The notes under the pieces are model-generated. The model saw only the letters and a list, made by a program, of their open reading frames with translations, was not told the origin of the DNA and made no database searches. 6,965 bases of DNA from Bacteroidales bacterium. Lineage in GTDB: Bacteria; Bacteroidota; Bacteroidia; Bacteroidales; P3. Position numbers and translations under genes: made by a program. The stretch covers positions 1 through 6,965 of the forward strand of contig JAFZEK010000190.1 in the NCBI GenBank assembly GCA_017560705.1. Reading direction: 5' to 3'. This document shows positions 1-5,820 of this stretch, in pieces. Positions within the stretch are counted from its first letter, which is position 1. Every line of letters starts with the position of its first letter.

Positions 1-10
1 AAAAAAGTTG

Positions 11-18
11 TACTTTTG
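11..18 (+). promoter_or_regulatory. Putative promoter -7 box for nusB
   Basis: TACTTTTG matches the Bacteroidota -7 consensus TAnnTTTG and is followed by C, as is common. The expected -33 TTTG element would lie before the window start, so only half of the promoter can be seen. Transcription would begin roughly at 22-25, leaving a leader of only about 10-15 bases before the nusB ATG at 36. No Shine-Dalgarno sequence is present, which is normal for this phylum. Confidence 0.6.
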
Positions 19-35
19 CAAAAAATATAGATTCG

Positions 36-1013
36 ATGTTAAGTAGACATTTTTTGAGATCAAAGGTACTACAGTCCTTATACGCATACGCAGTGTCAGA
101 TAGTGATGACTTGGGTGTTATTGAGAAAAACTTTTTATACAATATTGAAAGACTCAATGACTTAGAGATAACACAGTTGTCGACATTAATTTATTTCTTT
201 GAGTTTGCTCAGAAGAGTATCGAAGAAGGAAAGAATAAATTTATGCCATCTCAAGAAGAGGCAAATCCTAATATGAAATTCGTTGAGAATAGGTTTGCTA
301 CGGAGTTAATCAACAACTATGAGTTGAAGAAACATTGTGATAGACTAAAGATAAATTGGACAAATTATGCCGATATTTTCAGAGGTTTATACACTAGTTT
401 TAAAGCTTCAAAGGCTTATAAGAACTATATGGCTAATGAAGTTGATGATTTCGACGCTCAGAAGAAAGTAATCTTGGATTTGTTCAAACACATAATGAAT
501 TATGAATCGTTGGTAGATGTGTTCATTGAACGAAATCTATTTTGGGAAGATGATTTTTACCAAATAGCACAACATTCGTACAACATATTGAAGAAGTTTG
601 ATAGTACTTTCGATGCAGCTAGTTCGTTGCCATTGGTTTATAATGCCAAAGATGCTGTGGAAGCTGATGCTTTTAATTTTGCATCTACATTGCTGAAGAA
701 AACCATTTTGTCGTTCAATGAATCTACAGACATTATAAAGCAAAATCTAAAACAATGGGAATATGATCGTGTTGCGGTGATGGATATTATCATTATCAAA
801 CTAGCAATTACAGAGCTTATAAATTTCCCAACTATTCCTGAAAAAGTGACTATCAATGAGTGTATAGAGCTTTCCAAAGAATATAGTACCGACAAGAGTA
901 AGCTTTTTATAAATGGTATTTTGGATAAGATTCACAACGAATTGAGATCTAAAGGAAAAGTTAGAAAAGTTGGTCGCGGTTTAGTAGATGGCGATTTGCT
1001 TGAAGAAGAATAG
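36..1013 (+). CDS. nusB: Transcription antitermination factor NusB, long Bacteroidota form
   Basis: NusB is an RNA-binding factor that, with NusE (S10), binds boxA RNA and supports processive transcription of rRNA operons. The protein has 325 residues against about 140 in E. coli NusB. The N-terminal helix (residues 1-18, MLSRHFLRSKVLQSLYAY) is the usual NusB opening. The C-terminal helical half is recognisable at about 210-305, with DRVAVMD at 244-250, VTINE at 271-275 and FING at 291-294. The roughly 170-190 residues between them are a lineage-type insertion, rich in charged and aromatic residues and predicted by eye to be helical. The tail (about 305-325) is basic and then acidic (DLLEEE). 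The ATG at 36 is chosen because the family's N-terminal motif starts there and a -7 box lies just upstream. It is probably the first gene of the cluster. Identification as NusB is firm; the role of the insertion is not known from the sequence. Confidence 0.95.
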   Translation: MLSRHFLRSKVLQSLYAYAVSDSDDLGVIEKNFLYNIERLNDLEITQLSTLIYFFEFAQKSIEEGKNKFMPSQEEANPNMKFVENRFATELINNYELKKHCDRLKINWTNYADIFRGLYTSFKASKAYKNYMANEVDDFDAQKKVILDLFKHIMNYESLVDVFIERNLFWEDDFYQIAQHSYNILKKFDSTFDAASSLPLVYNAKDAVEADAFNFASTLLKKTILSFNESTDIIKQNLKQWEYDRVAVMDIIIIKLAITELINFPTIPEKVTINECIELSKEYSTDKSKLFINGILDKIHNELRSKGKVRKVGRGLVDGDLLEEE

Positions 1014-1038
1014 TAAAACTGAATTATATATTAAAGAA

Positions 1039-1081
1039 TTTGTTTACCAAAAACTGTTTTTCTGCGGTGGTGGTAAACAAA
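1039..1081. repeat. Perfect 11-bp inverted repeat in the nusB-DUF1573 gap
   Basis: TTTGTTTACCA (1039-1049) and TGGTAAACAAA (1071-1081) are exact reverse complements separated by 21 bases. No T-tract follows the second arm (the next bases are GTAGTGTGAA), so it does not look like an intrinsic terminator. It could be an RNA hairpin at the 3' end of the nusB message, for example for processing or stability, or a binding site for a dimeric regulator. The sequence alone does not decide. Confidence 0.6.
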
Positions 1082-1115
1082 GTAGTGTGAATTGAAGTTT
1101 AAATAAAGTATTGGA

Positions 1116-1172
1116 TAGCTTAGTGATGATCTTACCCTTTGATAGACAAGGAAGATTGAGAATGCTAAGCTA
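1116..1172 (+). promoter_or_regulatory. Structured leader hairpin ahead of the DUF1573 lipoprotein gene
   Basis: TAGCTTAG (1116-1123) pairs exactly with CTAAGCTA (1165-1172). Inside it ATCTT (1129-1133) pairs with AAGAT (1152-1156), flanked by possible G-T wobble pairs, and CCTT (1136-1139) pairs with AAGG (1148-1151) around the 8-base loop at 1140-1147. The result is one long, interrupted hairpin ending 18 bases before the ATG at 1191. A competing reading is that TACCCTTTG (1133-1141) is an imperfect -7 promoter box with one extra spacer base. Both readings are inferences from base complementarity. Confidence 0.4.
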
Positions 1173-1190
1173 GCTTAAATAAATAACTGA

Positions 1191-1646
1191 ATGATGAAGA
1201 TAAAGAATGCTATTTATCTGCTATTTGCAGTATTGGTAATGGTTGGGTGCGACAATGGTTCGGGCAGTCAAAAGTATAGTACCGACTTGATAAACAATCC
1301 AAACACAGCTAGTGGCGATACAAGCAAGAAACAAGTTCCGGAAATTACTTTCGATAAGAAGATGCATGATTTTGGAAGATTATCTCAAGGAGAAAGTATT
1401 GCTTATAGCTTTAAATTTACCAACACAGGTAATGCTGATTTGGTAATTTCAAACTGCGACGCTACATGTGGTTGCACTGTTGCCGATTTTCCAAAGAATA
1501 GAATAAAACCAGGTGAAACTGGTTATATCACAGTGTCGTTCAATTCGGCCGGAAAATATGGGCAAGAAGAGCAGATGATAGAGGTAATGGCTAACACACA
1601 ACCGAGTAGAACTCAGCTTATAGTGCGTGCGTTGGTTGAAAACTAG
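1191..1646 (+). CDS. DUF1573-domain lipoprotein
   Basis: This is a secreted lipoprotein of 151 residues with unknown molecular function. Residues 1-20 form a lipoprotein signal: a short basic N-terminus (MMKIK), a hydrophobic core and the lipobox VMVGC, with Cys20 as the expected lipidated residue. A low-complexity polar linker (21-50) follows. Residues 51-151 form the DUF1573 domain, an immunoglobulin-like beta fold, with the hallmarks FTNTG (76-80) and CDATCGCT (89-96), then KPGETG (106-111). The three cysteines C89, C93 and C95 after the lipobox could form a disulphide or bind metal; the family function is unsettled. The start could be either of two tandem ATGs (1191 or 1194). The gene lies between nusB and yajC, an arrangement I recall from other Bacteroidota. 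It would be anchored in the periplasm or outer membrane. The family call is firm; no function is claimed. Confidence 0.88.
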   Translation: MMKIKNAIYLLFAVLVMVGCDNGSGSQKYSTDLINNPNTASGDTSKKQVPEITFDKKMHDFGRLSQGESIAYSFKFTNTGNADLVISNCDATCGCTVADFPKNRIKPGETGYITVSFNSAGKYGQEEQMIEVMANTQPSRTQLIVRALVEN

Positions 1647-1689
1647 AATGATTGGAAAAAAACATATTAACGAATAAATTTAAAGTATA

Positions 1690-2016
1690 ATGAACTTACT
1701 AAACATTTTATTGCAAGCTCCAGCAGGACAAGCCGGTGGCGGAGCTTCTATGTGGATTATGTTGTTGCTTATGATTGTAATCTTTTATGTGTTCATGATA
1801 AGACCACAATCAAAGAAAGCAAAAGAAGAACGTAAATTTCGCGATGGGTTACAAAAAGGTGATAAAGTTGTAACTGCTGGTGGTATTCATGGAAAAGTAT
1901 TTGAAGTGAAAGAAAGTACAATTGTAATAGAAGTTGCTAACAACGTAAATATTACAGTTGAAAAGAATTTTATTCAACCTTCTCCAGAAACTGTTGCTGC
2001 TAACCAAAAGAAATAG
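1690..2016 (+). CDS. yajC: Sec translocon accessory protein YajC
   Basis: YajC is a small inner-membrane protein that associates with SecDF and SecYEG in protein export. The 108-residue length is normal for the family. A short N-terminal stretch with a Gly/Ala-rich segment (about 11-20) leads into one transmembrane helix (about 21-37). It is followed by the family signature RPQ at 38-40, a basic segment SKKAKEERKF (41-50), and the small cytoplasmic beta domain with GDKVVTAGGIHG (57-68). The ATG at 1690 places the membrane segment properly and is preceded by an A/T-rich region without a Shine-Dalgarno sequence. The gene begins 43 bases after the DUF1573 stop, consistent with co-transcription. 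An intrinsic terminator follows 21 bases after its stop, making yajC the likely end of the first transcription unit. Confidence 0.95.
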   Translation: MNLLNILLQAPAGQAGGGASMWIMLLLMIVIFYVFMIRPQSKKAKEERKFRDGLQKGDKVVTAGGIHGKVFEVKESTIVIEVANNVNITVEKNFIQPSPETVAANQKK

Positions 2017-2037
2017 TTTTAAATATTAAGGATAGGG

Positions 2038-2077
2038 ATAACCCATTGACTATACGTATTCGATGGGTTATTTTTTG
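2038..2077 (+). terminator. Intrinsic terminator after yajC
   Basis: ATAACCCATTGA (2038-2049) pairs with TCGATGGGTTAT (2060-2071) with a single G-T wobble, closing a 10-base loop (2050-2059). Six consecutive T residues at 2071-2076 follow or overlap the end of the stem. This is a textbook Rho-independent terminator. It lies only 15 bases before the ybbR ATG, so downstream transcription must come from readthrough or from a promoter inside or beside this element. Confidence 0.85.
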
Positions 2078-2091
2078 CATTTTATAGAAAA

Positions 2092-3075
2092 ATGAAGAAG
2101 TTACCTGTTTTAAAGAATCATCAAAAGAAAGAAATAAAAGCATTTGGTATTTGCATTTTCTTGACCATAATTATATGGTTAACTAGGACTATGTCTGATA
2201 CTTATGTATATGAGCAATCCTATCCTTTGGAATTTACAGGTTACAACAAAGAAAAATATGCTTTAGTTCATGACAATATTATGGTGCCTATGAAGTTGAA
2301 GTCCACAGGTTTTCAGTATCTTTATAGTTTAGTAGCCGATAGGAATGCAAAAATATTATTAGATGTTGAAAAGGTGGTGGACGAAGCCGAACTTGGTGCG
2401 TTGAAGGCTATATCGCTTAGGTCTTGTAGGCATGATATTTGTAAAGAACTTAGCTTTGTGAGTAAGAAAGAAATAGAGTTTTTGACTGATACCGTGCGAT
2501 TCTCGGTTGCAAAAAGACAATCGCGAAAGATAAAGCCAAGTCTTAAGGATGTGACATTTTCGTTTGCTCCGCAGTGTGGAGTGTATGGAAATGTAGAGTT
2601 GACTCCTGATTCTGTAATAGTTTATGGCAGTAGTGAGTCTTTAAAGAAAATAACAGATGTGAAAATTAAGCCGTGCGATATAAGTAATATAAGCGAATCT
2701 AATTCTTATGAATTAGAGTTAGAGCCTCTTTCTGAAATATATCCCGATTTACCAGATTTGTTCTATTCGTCGGATAAAGTGAAAATTCATGTTCCAGTGG
2801 AGCGTTATACGGAGTTGTCGGTTTTAGTCCCAATAAAATTTTATTCATCGGATTCGTTGGTGGATGTTCGTTTATATCCAGAATCTGTAGAAGTGTTGGT
2901 GGATGTGGCATTGAAAGATTATAAGTCAATAAAACCACACATGTTTACAGCTAGTGTGGAATATACTGGAGACTTGACTCGTGATGCTCTTTCTGTAGGA
3001 TTGTCGAAGTTTCCTTCGACAGTGAGAATAAAGAAAGTTATACCAGAACAAGTGCAGTATGTCATCATTAAATAG
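2092..3075 (+). CDS. YbbR-like (CdaR-related) single-pass membrane protein
   Basis: This 327-residue protein resembles YbbR-domain proteins, including Firmicutes CdaR, the extracytoplasmic regulator of the diadenylate cyclase CdaA. A basic N-terminus (MKKLPVLKNHQKKEIK) precedes one transmembrane helix at about 17-31. The rest is a beta-rich extracytoplasmic region made of diverged YbbR-like repeats (roughly 38-130, 140-235 and 240-327). These show the recurring pattern of a hydrophobic strand, then 'TPDSVIVYGS' (residues about 170) or 'YPESVEVLV' (about 262). No diadenylate cyclase gene is adjacent, so a CdaR role is a family-based guess. The ATG at 2092 is supported by the membrane segment close to it. 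The gene lies just after a terminator, and its last 17 bases overlap the start of coaE in another frame, suggesting coupled translation. I leave the symbol empty because orthology to cdaR is not shown. Confidence 0.78.
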   Translation: MKKLPVLKNHQKKEIKAFGICIFLTIIIWLTRTMSDTYVYEQSYPLEFTGYNKEKYALVHDNIMVPMKLKSTGFQYLYSLVADRNAKILLDVEKVVDEAELGALKAISLRSCRHDICKELSFVSKKEIEFLTDTVRFSVAKRQSRKIKPSLKDVTFSFAPQCGVYGNVELTPDSVIVYGSSESLKKITDVKIKPCDISNISESNSYELELEPLSEIYPDLPDLFYSSDKVKIHVPVERYTELSVLVPIKFYSSDSLVDVRLYPESVEVLVDVALKDYKSIKPHMFTASVEYTGDLTRDALSVGLSKFPSTVRIKKVIPEQVQYVIIK

Positions 3076-3685
3076 AAAACCGTTATTGGTGGCACTTACA
3101 GGAGGTATAGGTAGTGGAAAGTCGACAGTGTCACAAGAGTTTGGGCTTTTAAAGGTTCCATGTTTTAATGCCGATAAAGTAGCAGGGTCTTATTATAACG
3201 ATGCAGAGTTTCGCAAATTGCTTTTGCCTCTTTTTGGAAGTTCTATATTTGATGAAAAAGGCTCTGTAATAAAGTCACGAATAGCACAAATAGTGTTTTC
3301 AAACCCTGAAAAGTTGCAACAACTGAATGCTATTATTCATCCAAAAGTGATGAGTGACTTCGATAGATGGGTAGAGGAGCACAATGAATGTGACTATGTG
3401 ATACAAGAGAATGCTATTCTTTTTGAGCATGGGTTTGATAATTTGTTTGATGTAACTATAGCTGTTTATGCACCAGAGGATGTGCGTATACGACGGGTAA
3501 TGAAAAGAGATGGTGCTTCATTTGAAGCTGTAGAGGCACGGATAAAAAATCAGATGAACGAAGAAGAAAAGCGAGGAAAAGCTACTTTTGTAATCATGAA
3601 TTACAAAGGAGAAAAGTATCGTAAAAAACGAGTAGAGTCTCTCCATAAAAAGTTGTTGAAACTAGCATTGTCAAAAAGGAATTAG
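3059..3685 (+). CDS. coaE: Dephospho-CoA kinase
   Basis: CoaE phosphorylates the 3'-hydroxyl of the ribose of dephospho-CoA with ATP, the last step of coenzyme A synthesis, in the cytoplasm. The 208-residue length is typical. The Walker A loop GGIGSGKS is at 15-22, with K21 and S22 as phosphate-binding residues. The substrate region NADKVA is at 37-42 with D39, the expected catalytic/base position. IHPKV is at 93-97, ENAILFE at 117-123 corresponds to the family's 'PLLFE' segment, and the lid-type basic run RIRRVMKRDG is at 143-152. The C-terminal 'NQMNEEEKRGKATFVIMN' (164-181) matches the usual ending. The ATG at 3059 lies inside ybbR, giving a 17-base overlap; no Met occurs between it and the P-loop, so this start is well supported. 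Nothing recognisable as a terminator follows. Confidence 0.95.
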   Translation: MSSLNRKPLLVALTGGIGSGKSTVSQEFGLLKVPCFNADKVAGSYYNDAEFRKLLLPLFGSSIFDEKGSVIKSRIAQIVFSNPEKLQQLNAIIHPKVMSDFDRWVEEHNECDYVIQENAILFEHGFDNLFDVTIAVYAPEDVRIRRVMKRDGASFEAVEARIKNQMNEEEKRGKATFVIMNYKGEKYRKKRVESLHKKLLKLALSKRN

Positions 3686-3937
3686 ATTATTCTTTTTATG
3701 TAAGATGAAGCTATTTGGCGAAGAATATTTGTGAAGAATAAGAGAATAAAAAACAAGGAAAAACAAGGGAAAAACGCAAAAAAAACGTGGGAAATAGAGT
3801 GAAAAAACGACATATAGTAAAAAAATAAAAAGAATTATTTCGTTAGGATAGTCTTTAATAATAGGGTGAATATCAGTAAAGTAAGTATGATAAGATGATG
3901 TTAAAAATAAAATAGATAGAATAAAAGACTAAACAAA
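3686..3937. other. Non-coding A/purine-rich gap between coaE and the rplM promoter
   Basis: I see no gene here on either strand; all frames are broken by frequent stops. The plus strand is strikingly purine-rich: a hand count of 3741-3834 gives only 8 T and 7 C in 94 bases, mostly A runs with interspersed G and some near-repeats (ACAAGGAAAAACAAGGGAAAA at about 3753-3773). An 8-base inverted match, TTATTCTT (3687-3694) and AAGAATAA (3734-3741), is too widely spaced and lacks the T-tract of a terminator. The stretch may be a decayed gene, a transcript 3' region, or bent A-tract DNA upstream of the ribosomal promoter. Confidence 0.6.
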
Positions 3938-3938
3938 T

Positions 3939-3969
3939 TTTGTGGAATGAAAAATATGTCGTAATTTTG
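3939..3969 (+). promoter_or_regulatory. Bacteroidota-type promoter for rplM-rpsI-rpsB-tsf
   Basis: TTTG at 3939-3942 and TAATTTTG at 3962-3969 match the -33 TTTG and -7 TAnnTTTG consensus of the Bacteroidota primary sigma factor, with a 19-base spacer in the usual range. Transcription would start at about 3973-3977, giving a leader of roughly 40 bases. Its place directly before a ribosomal-protein cluster, and after a long non-coding gap, supports the call. Confidence 0.8.
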
Positions 3970-3973
3970 CAAA

Positions 3974-3986
3974 TCCTTATAAAGGA
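3974..3986 (+). promoter_or_regulatory. Small hairpin at the 5' end of the rplM transcript
   Basis: TCCTT (3974-3978) pairs with AAGGA (3982-3986) around the triloop ATA. It would lie at or next to the predicted transcription start, so it may be a 5'-end stability hairpin or the core of an L13 autoregulatory leader. The AAGGA sits 30 bases before the ATG, too far to be a ribosome binding site. A stem this short can arise by chance. Confidence 0.35.
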
Positions 3987-4016
3987 ATAAATAGCAAAAA
4001 AATCATAGATAGAAAA

Positions 4017-4472
4017 ATGAATAGTTTAAGTTACAAAACTGTGTCAGCGAATGCTCAAACTGTAAAGAAAGAGTGGATTCTTATAGATGCAGAAAATCAA
4101 ACATTAGGACGTTTAGCAACAAGAGTTGCTAATGTGTTGAGAGGTAAAACCAAACCTTCGTACACCCCACACGTTGATTGTGGAGACAATGTTATTATTA
4201 TCAATGCCGAAAAAATTGTTTTGACAGGCAAGAAAATGACAGACAAAGTATACGTACGTCACACAGGTTATCCGGGAGGACAACGTTTTACTACACCTCA
4301 ACAATTATTGAATTCACATCCTATCCGCATTGTAGAACATGCAGTAAGAGGGATGTTGCCAAAAAATAAATTGGGTGATGCTTTGTATAGAAATTTAAAA
4401 GTTTATGCAGGTGCAGAACATCCTCATCAAGCACAAAATCCCAAATTAGTAAATTTAAATGATATAAGATAA
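4017..4472 (+). CDS. rplM: 50S ribosomal protein L13 (uL13)
   Basis: L13 is an early-assembling protein of the large ribosomal subunit that binds 23S rRNA. The 151-residue length fits the Bacteroidota form, with a short N-terminal extension (1-18) ahead of the universal core. Visible signatures are WILIDAENQTLGRLAT (20-35), HVDCGDNVIIINAEK (52-66), HTGYPGG (82-88), VRGMLPKNKLG (110-120) and LKVYAG (127-132). The start at 4017 is preceded by an A-rich leader and lies about 40 bases after the predicted transcription start. The stop codon TAA shares one base with the ATG of rpsI (TAATG), so translation of the two is likely coupled. It is the first gene of the rplM-rpsI-rpsB-tsf cluster. Confidence 0.98.
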   Translation: MNSLSYKTVSANAQTVKKEWILIDAENQTLGRLATRVANVLRGKTKPSYTPHVDCGDNVIIINAEKIVLTGKKMTDKVYVRHTGYPGGQRFTTPQQLLNSHPIRIVEHAVRGMLPKNKLGDALYRNLKVYAGAEHPHQAQNPKLVNLNDIR

Positions 4473-4861
4473 TGGCAGAAGTAATCAACACCATTGGAAG
4501 AAGAAAGACCGCAGTAGCCCGTATTTACATGACTCCGGGTAATGGAACTATTACTGTAAACAAGAAAGATTATAAAGAATATTTCCCAACAGCACCTCTT
4601 CAATACATCGTTCGCCAATCATTGGAAGTTGTAGGTGCATTAGATAAATGGGATATTAAAGCTAATCTTGATGGAGGTGGAGTAACAGGACAAGCAGAAG
4701 CTTTGCGTATGGCTATTGCACGTGCTTTGTGTGAAGTAAACATTGAAGACCGCCCAGCATTGAAAGCTAAAGGTTTGTTGCGTCGTGACCCACGTATGGT
4801 AGAACGTAAGAAACCAGGTCAACCAAAAGCTCGTAAACGCTTCCAATTCAGCAAACGTTAG
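4472..4861 (+). CDS. rpsI: 30S ribosomal protein S9 (uS9)
   Basis: S9 belongs to the small ribosomal subunit head; its C-terminal tail reaches the P site and contacts the anticodon arm of the P-site tRNA. The protein has 129 residues, the family norm. It opens with GRRKTAVAR (9-17) and has the central LDGGGVTGQAEALRMAIARA (residues 66-85). It ends in the highly conserved QFSKR (125-129), including the terminal Lys-Arg pair that contacts tRNA. The start overlaps the rplM stop by one base, the classic L13-S9 pairing. The codon choice (many CGT arginines) suits high expression. A 110-base structured gap separates it from rpsB. Confidence 0.98.
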   Translation: MAEVINTIGRRKTAVARIYMTPGNGTITVNKKDYKEYFPTAPLQYIVRQSLEVVGALDKWDIKANLDGGGVTGQAEALRMAIARALCEVNIEDRPALKAKGLLRRDPRMVERKKPGQPKARKRFQFSKR

Positions 4862-4867
4862 TATTTA

Positions 4868-4938
4868 TAGATATTGTTTAGTATCTAAATTGCAAAGATT
4901 CTATCGAAGAATGATAAGACTACTTTGTAATTGCAAAA
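4868..4938 (+). promoter_or_regulatory. Candidate structured leader between rpsI and rpsB
   Basis: A small hairpin pairs TAGATA (4868-4873) with TATCTA (4882-4887). Directly after it AATTGCAAAG (4888-4897) pairs with CTTTGTAATT (4923-4932) over 10 positions with one G-T wobble. This encloses the hairpin ATTCT (4898-4902)/AGAAT (4908-4912) and an unpaired GATAAGACTA (4913-4922). AATTGCAAA occurs again at 4929-4937 as a direct repeat of the left arm. No T-tract follows, so it is not a terminator. Ribosomal S2 represses its own operon through a leader in gammaproteobacteria; a comparable role here is inference. Confidence 0.45.
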
Positions 4939-4971
4939 TTAAAGTAAGAAAGTAAACAAACAAAAAATAAA

Positions 4972-5820
4972 ATGGCAAAATTAGAATTTGAACAATTGCT
5001 AGATGCAGGTTGCCACTTCGGTCACCTAAAAAGAAAATGGAATCCCAAAATGGCTCCTTATATCTTTAAGGAACACAATGGTATTCATGTTATAGATTTA
5101 CAAAAGACAATCGTAAAAGCCGATGAAGCTGCTAACGCTCTTAAGCAAATAGCTAAATCTGGTAAGAAAATATTATTTGTAGCCACAAAAAAACAAGCTA
5201 AAGAAGTGGTTGCAGACATCGTAAAAACTGTTGATATGCCTTTCGTTACAGAACGTTGGCCTGGTGGTATGTTGACTAACTTCGCTACAATACGTAAGGC
5301 TGTAAAGAAAATGAATGCATTGGATCGCTTAATGCATGACAAAGAATTTGCTAGCGTTTCAAAACGTGAACGTTTACAAATTCAACGCGAAAGAGCTAAG
5401 TTAGACAAAAACTTGGGTAGTATTGCCGATCTTACTCGCTTGCCTTCTGCATTGTTCATCGTTGATATAAATAAAGAACACATTGCTGTGGCTGAAGCTC
5501 ACAGATTGAATATTCCTACGTTTGCAATTGTTGATACAAATTGTAATCCAGATCTTGTTGACTTCCCTATTCCTGCAAACGATGATGCCTCAAAATCTAT
5601 TTCTGTAATTTTGAAATCTATGGTTGATGCTATTCAAGAAGGTATTAACGAACGCAAGTTAGATAAGGAAAATCAAGAAGAAGAAAAGGATGCAGTAGAA
5701 GATATAGCTACATCTGAAATGGATGGCGAAGAAAACGCTGACGCTCCTAGAAAAAGAACTAGAAGAGGTGAAGGTGATGGCGAACGTCGTCCTAGAAAAT
5801 CTACAATTAAAAAGAACTAA
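4972..5820 (+). CDS. rpsB: 30S ribosomal protein S2 (uS2) with charged C-terminal extension
   Basis: S2 binds late to the small subunit between head and body and helps recruit S1 and mRNA. The core spans about 1-226: the opening GCHFGH (13-18), WNPKMAPYIF (23-32), the DLQKT helix (42-46), WPGGMLTNF (96-104), and VDTNCNPDLVDFPIPANDD (188-206), all standard S2 signatures. Residues about 227-282 are an added tail, first acidic (ENQEEEKDAVED) and then strongly basic (PRKRTRR and ERRPRKSTIKK), making the protein 282 residues long against roughly 240 in E. coli. The tail looks disordered. The ATG at 4972 follows a run of A residues with no Shine-Dalgarno sequence. tsf begins 31 bases after the stop, the common rpsB-tsf order. 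Confidence 0.97.
   Translation: MAKLEFEQLLDAGCHFGHLKRKWNPKMAPYIFKEHNGIHVIDLQKTIVKADEAANALKQIAKSGKKILFVATKKQAKEVVADIVKTVDMPFVTERWPGGMLTNFATIRKAVKKMNALDRLMHDKEFASVSKRERLQIQRERAKLDKNLGSIADLTRLPSALFIVDINKEHIAVAEAHRLNIPTFAIVDTNCNPDLVDFPIPANDDASKSISVILKSMVDAIQEGINERKLDKENQEEEKDAVEDIATSEMDGEENADAPRKRTRRGEGDGERRPRKSTIKKN

Noticed and set aside
2699..2938. Open frame of 79 codons on the minus strand inside ybbR
   Set aside because: It lies wholly within a well-supported plus-strand gene, shows no family motif and has no promoter or other independent support.
3059..3075. ybbR-coaE overlap as a frameshift or fusion
   Set aside because: Both proteins have complete, family-like ends and starts, and short overlaps are ordinary between co-transcribed genes.
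3687..3741. TTATTCTT/AAGAATAA as a coaE terminator
   Set aside because: The 39-base loop, AT-only weak stem and missing T-tract make it unlikely to terminate transcription.
3753..3773. Short near-direct repeats (ACAAGGAAAA / ACAAGGGAAAA) as a CRISPR or tandem repeat array
   Set aside because: Only two imperfect copies of about 10 bases in A-rich sequence, with no spacers or regular period.
3705..3802. Short lysine-rich frames (for example a GTG start at 3731 running to TGA at 3800)
   Set aside because: Only 23 codons, no ATG, and the lysine content simply reflects the A-rich DNA; no sign of selection for coding.
4113..4618. Overlapping open frames on both strands inside rplM and rpsI
   Set aside because: They are shadows of two highly conserved ribosomal genes; their translations are Cys/Phe/Ser-rich with no recognisable domain.
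4921..4927. TACTTTG before rpsB as a -7 promoter box
   Set aside because: It is one base short of TAnnTTTG and lacks a matching -33 element; the bases are better explained by the hairpin arm.
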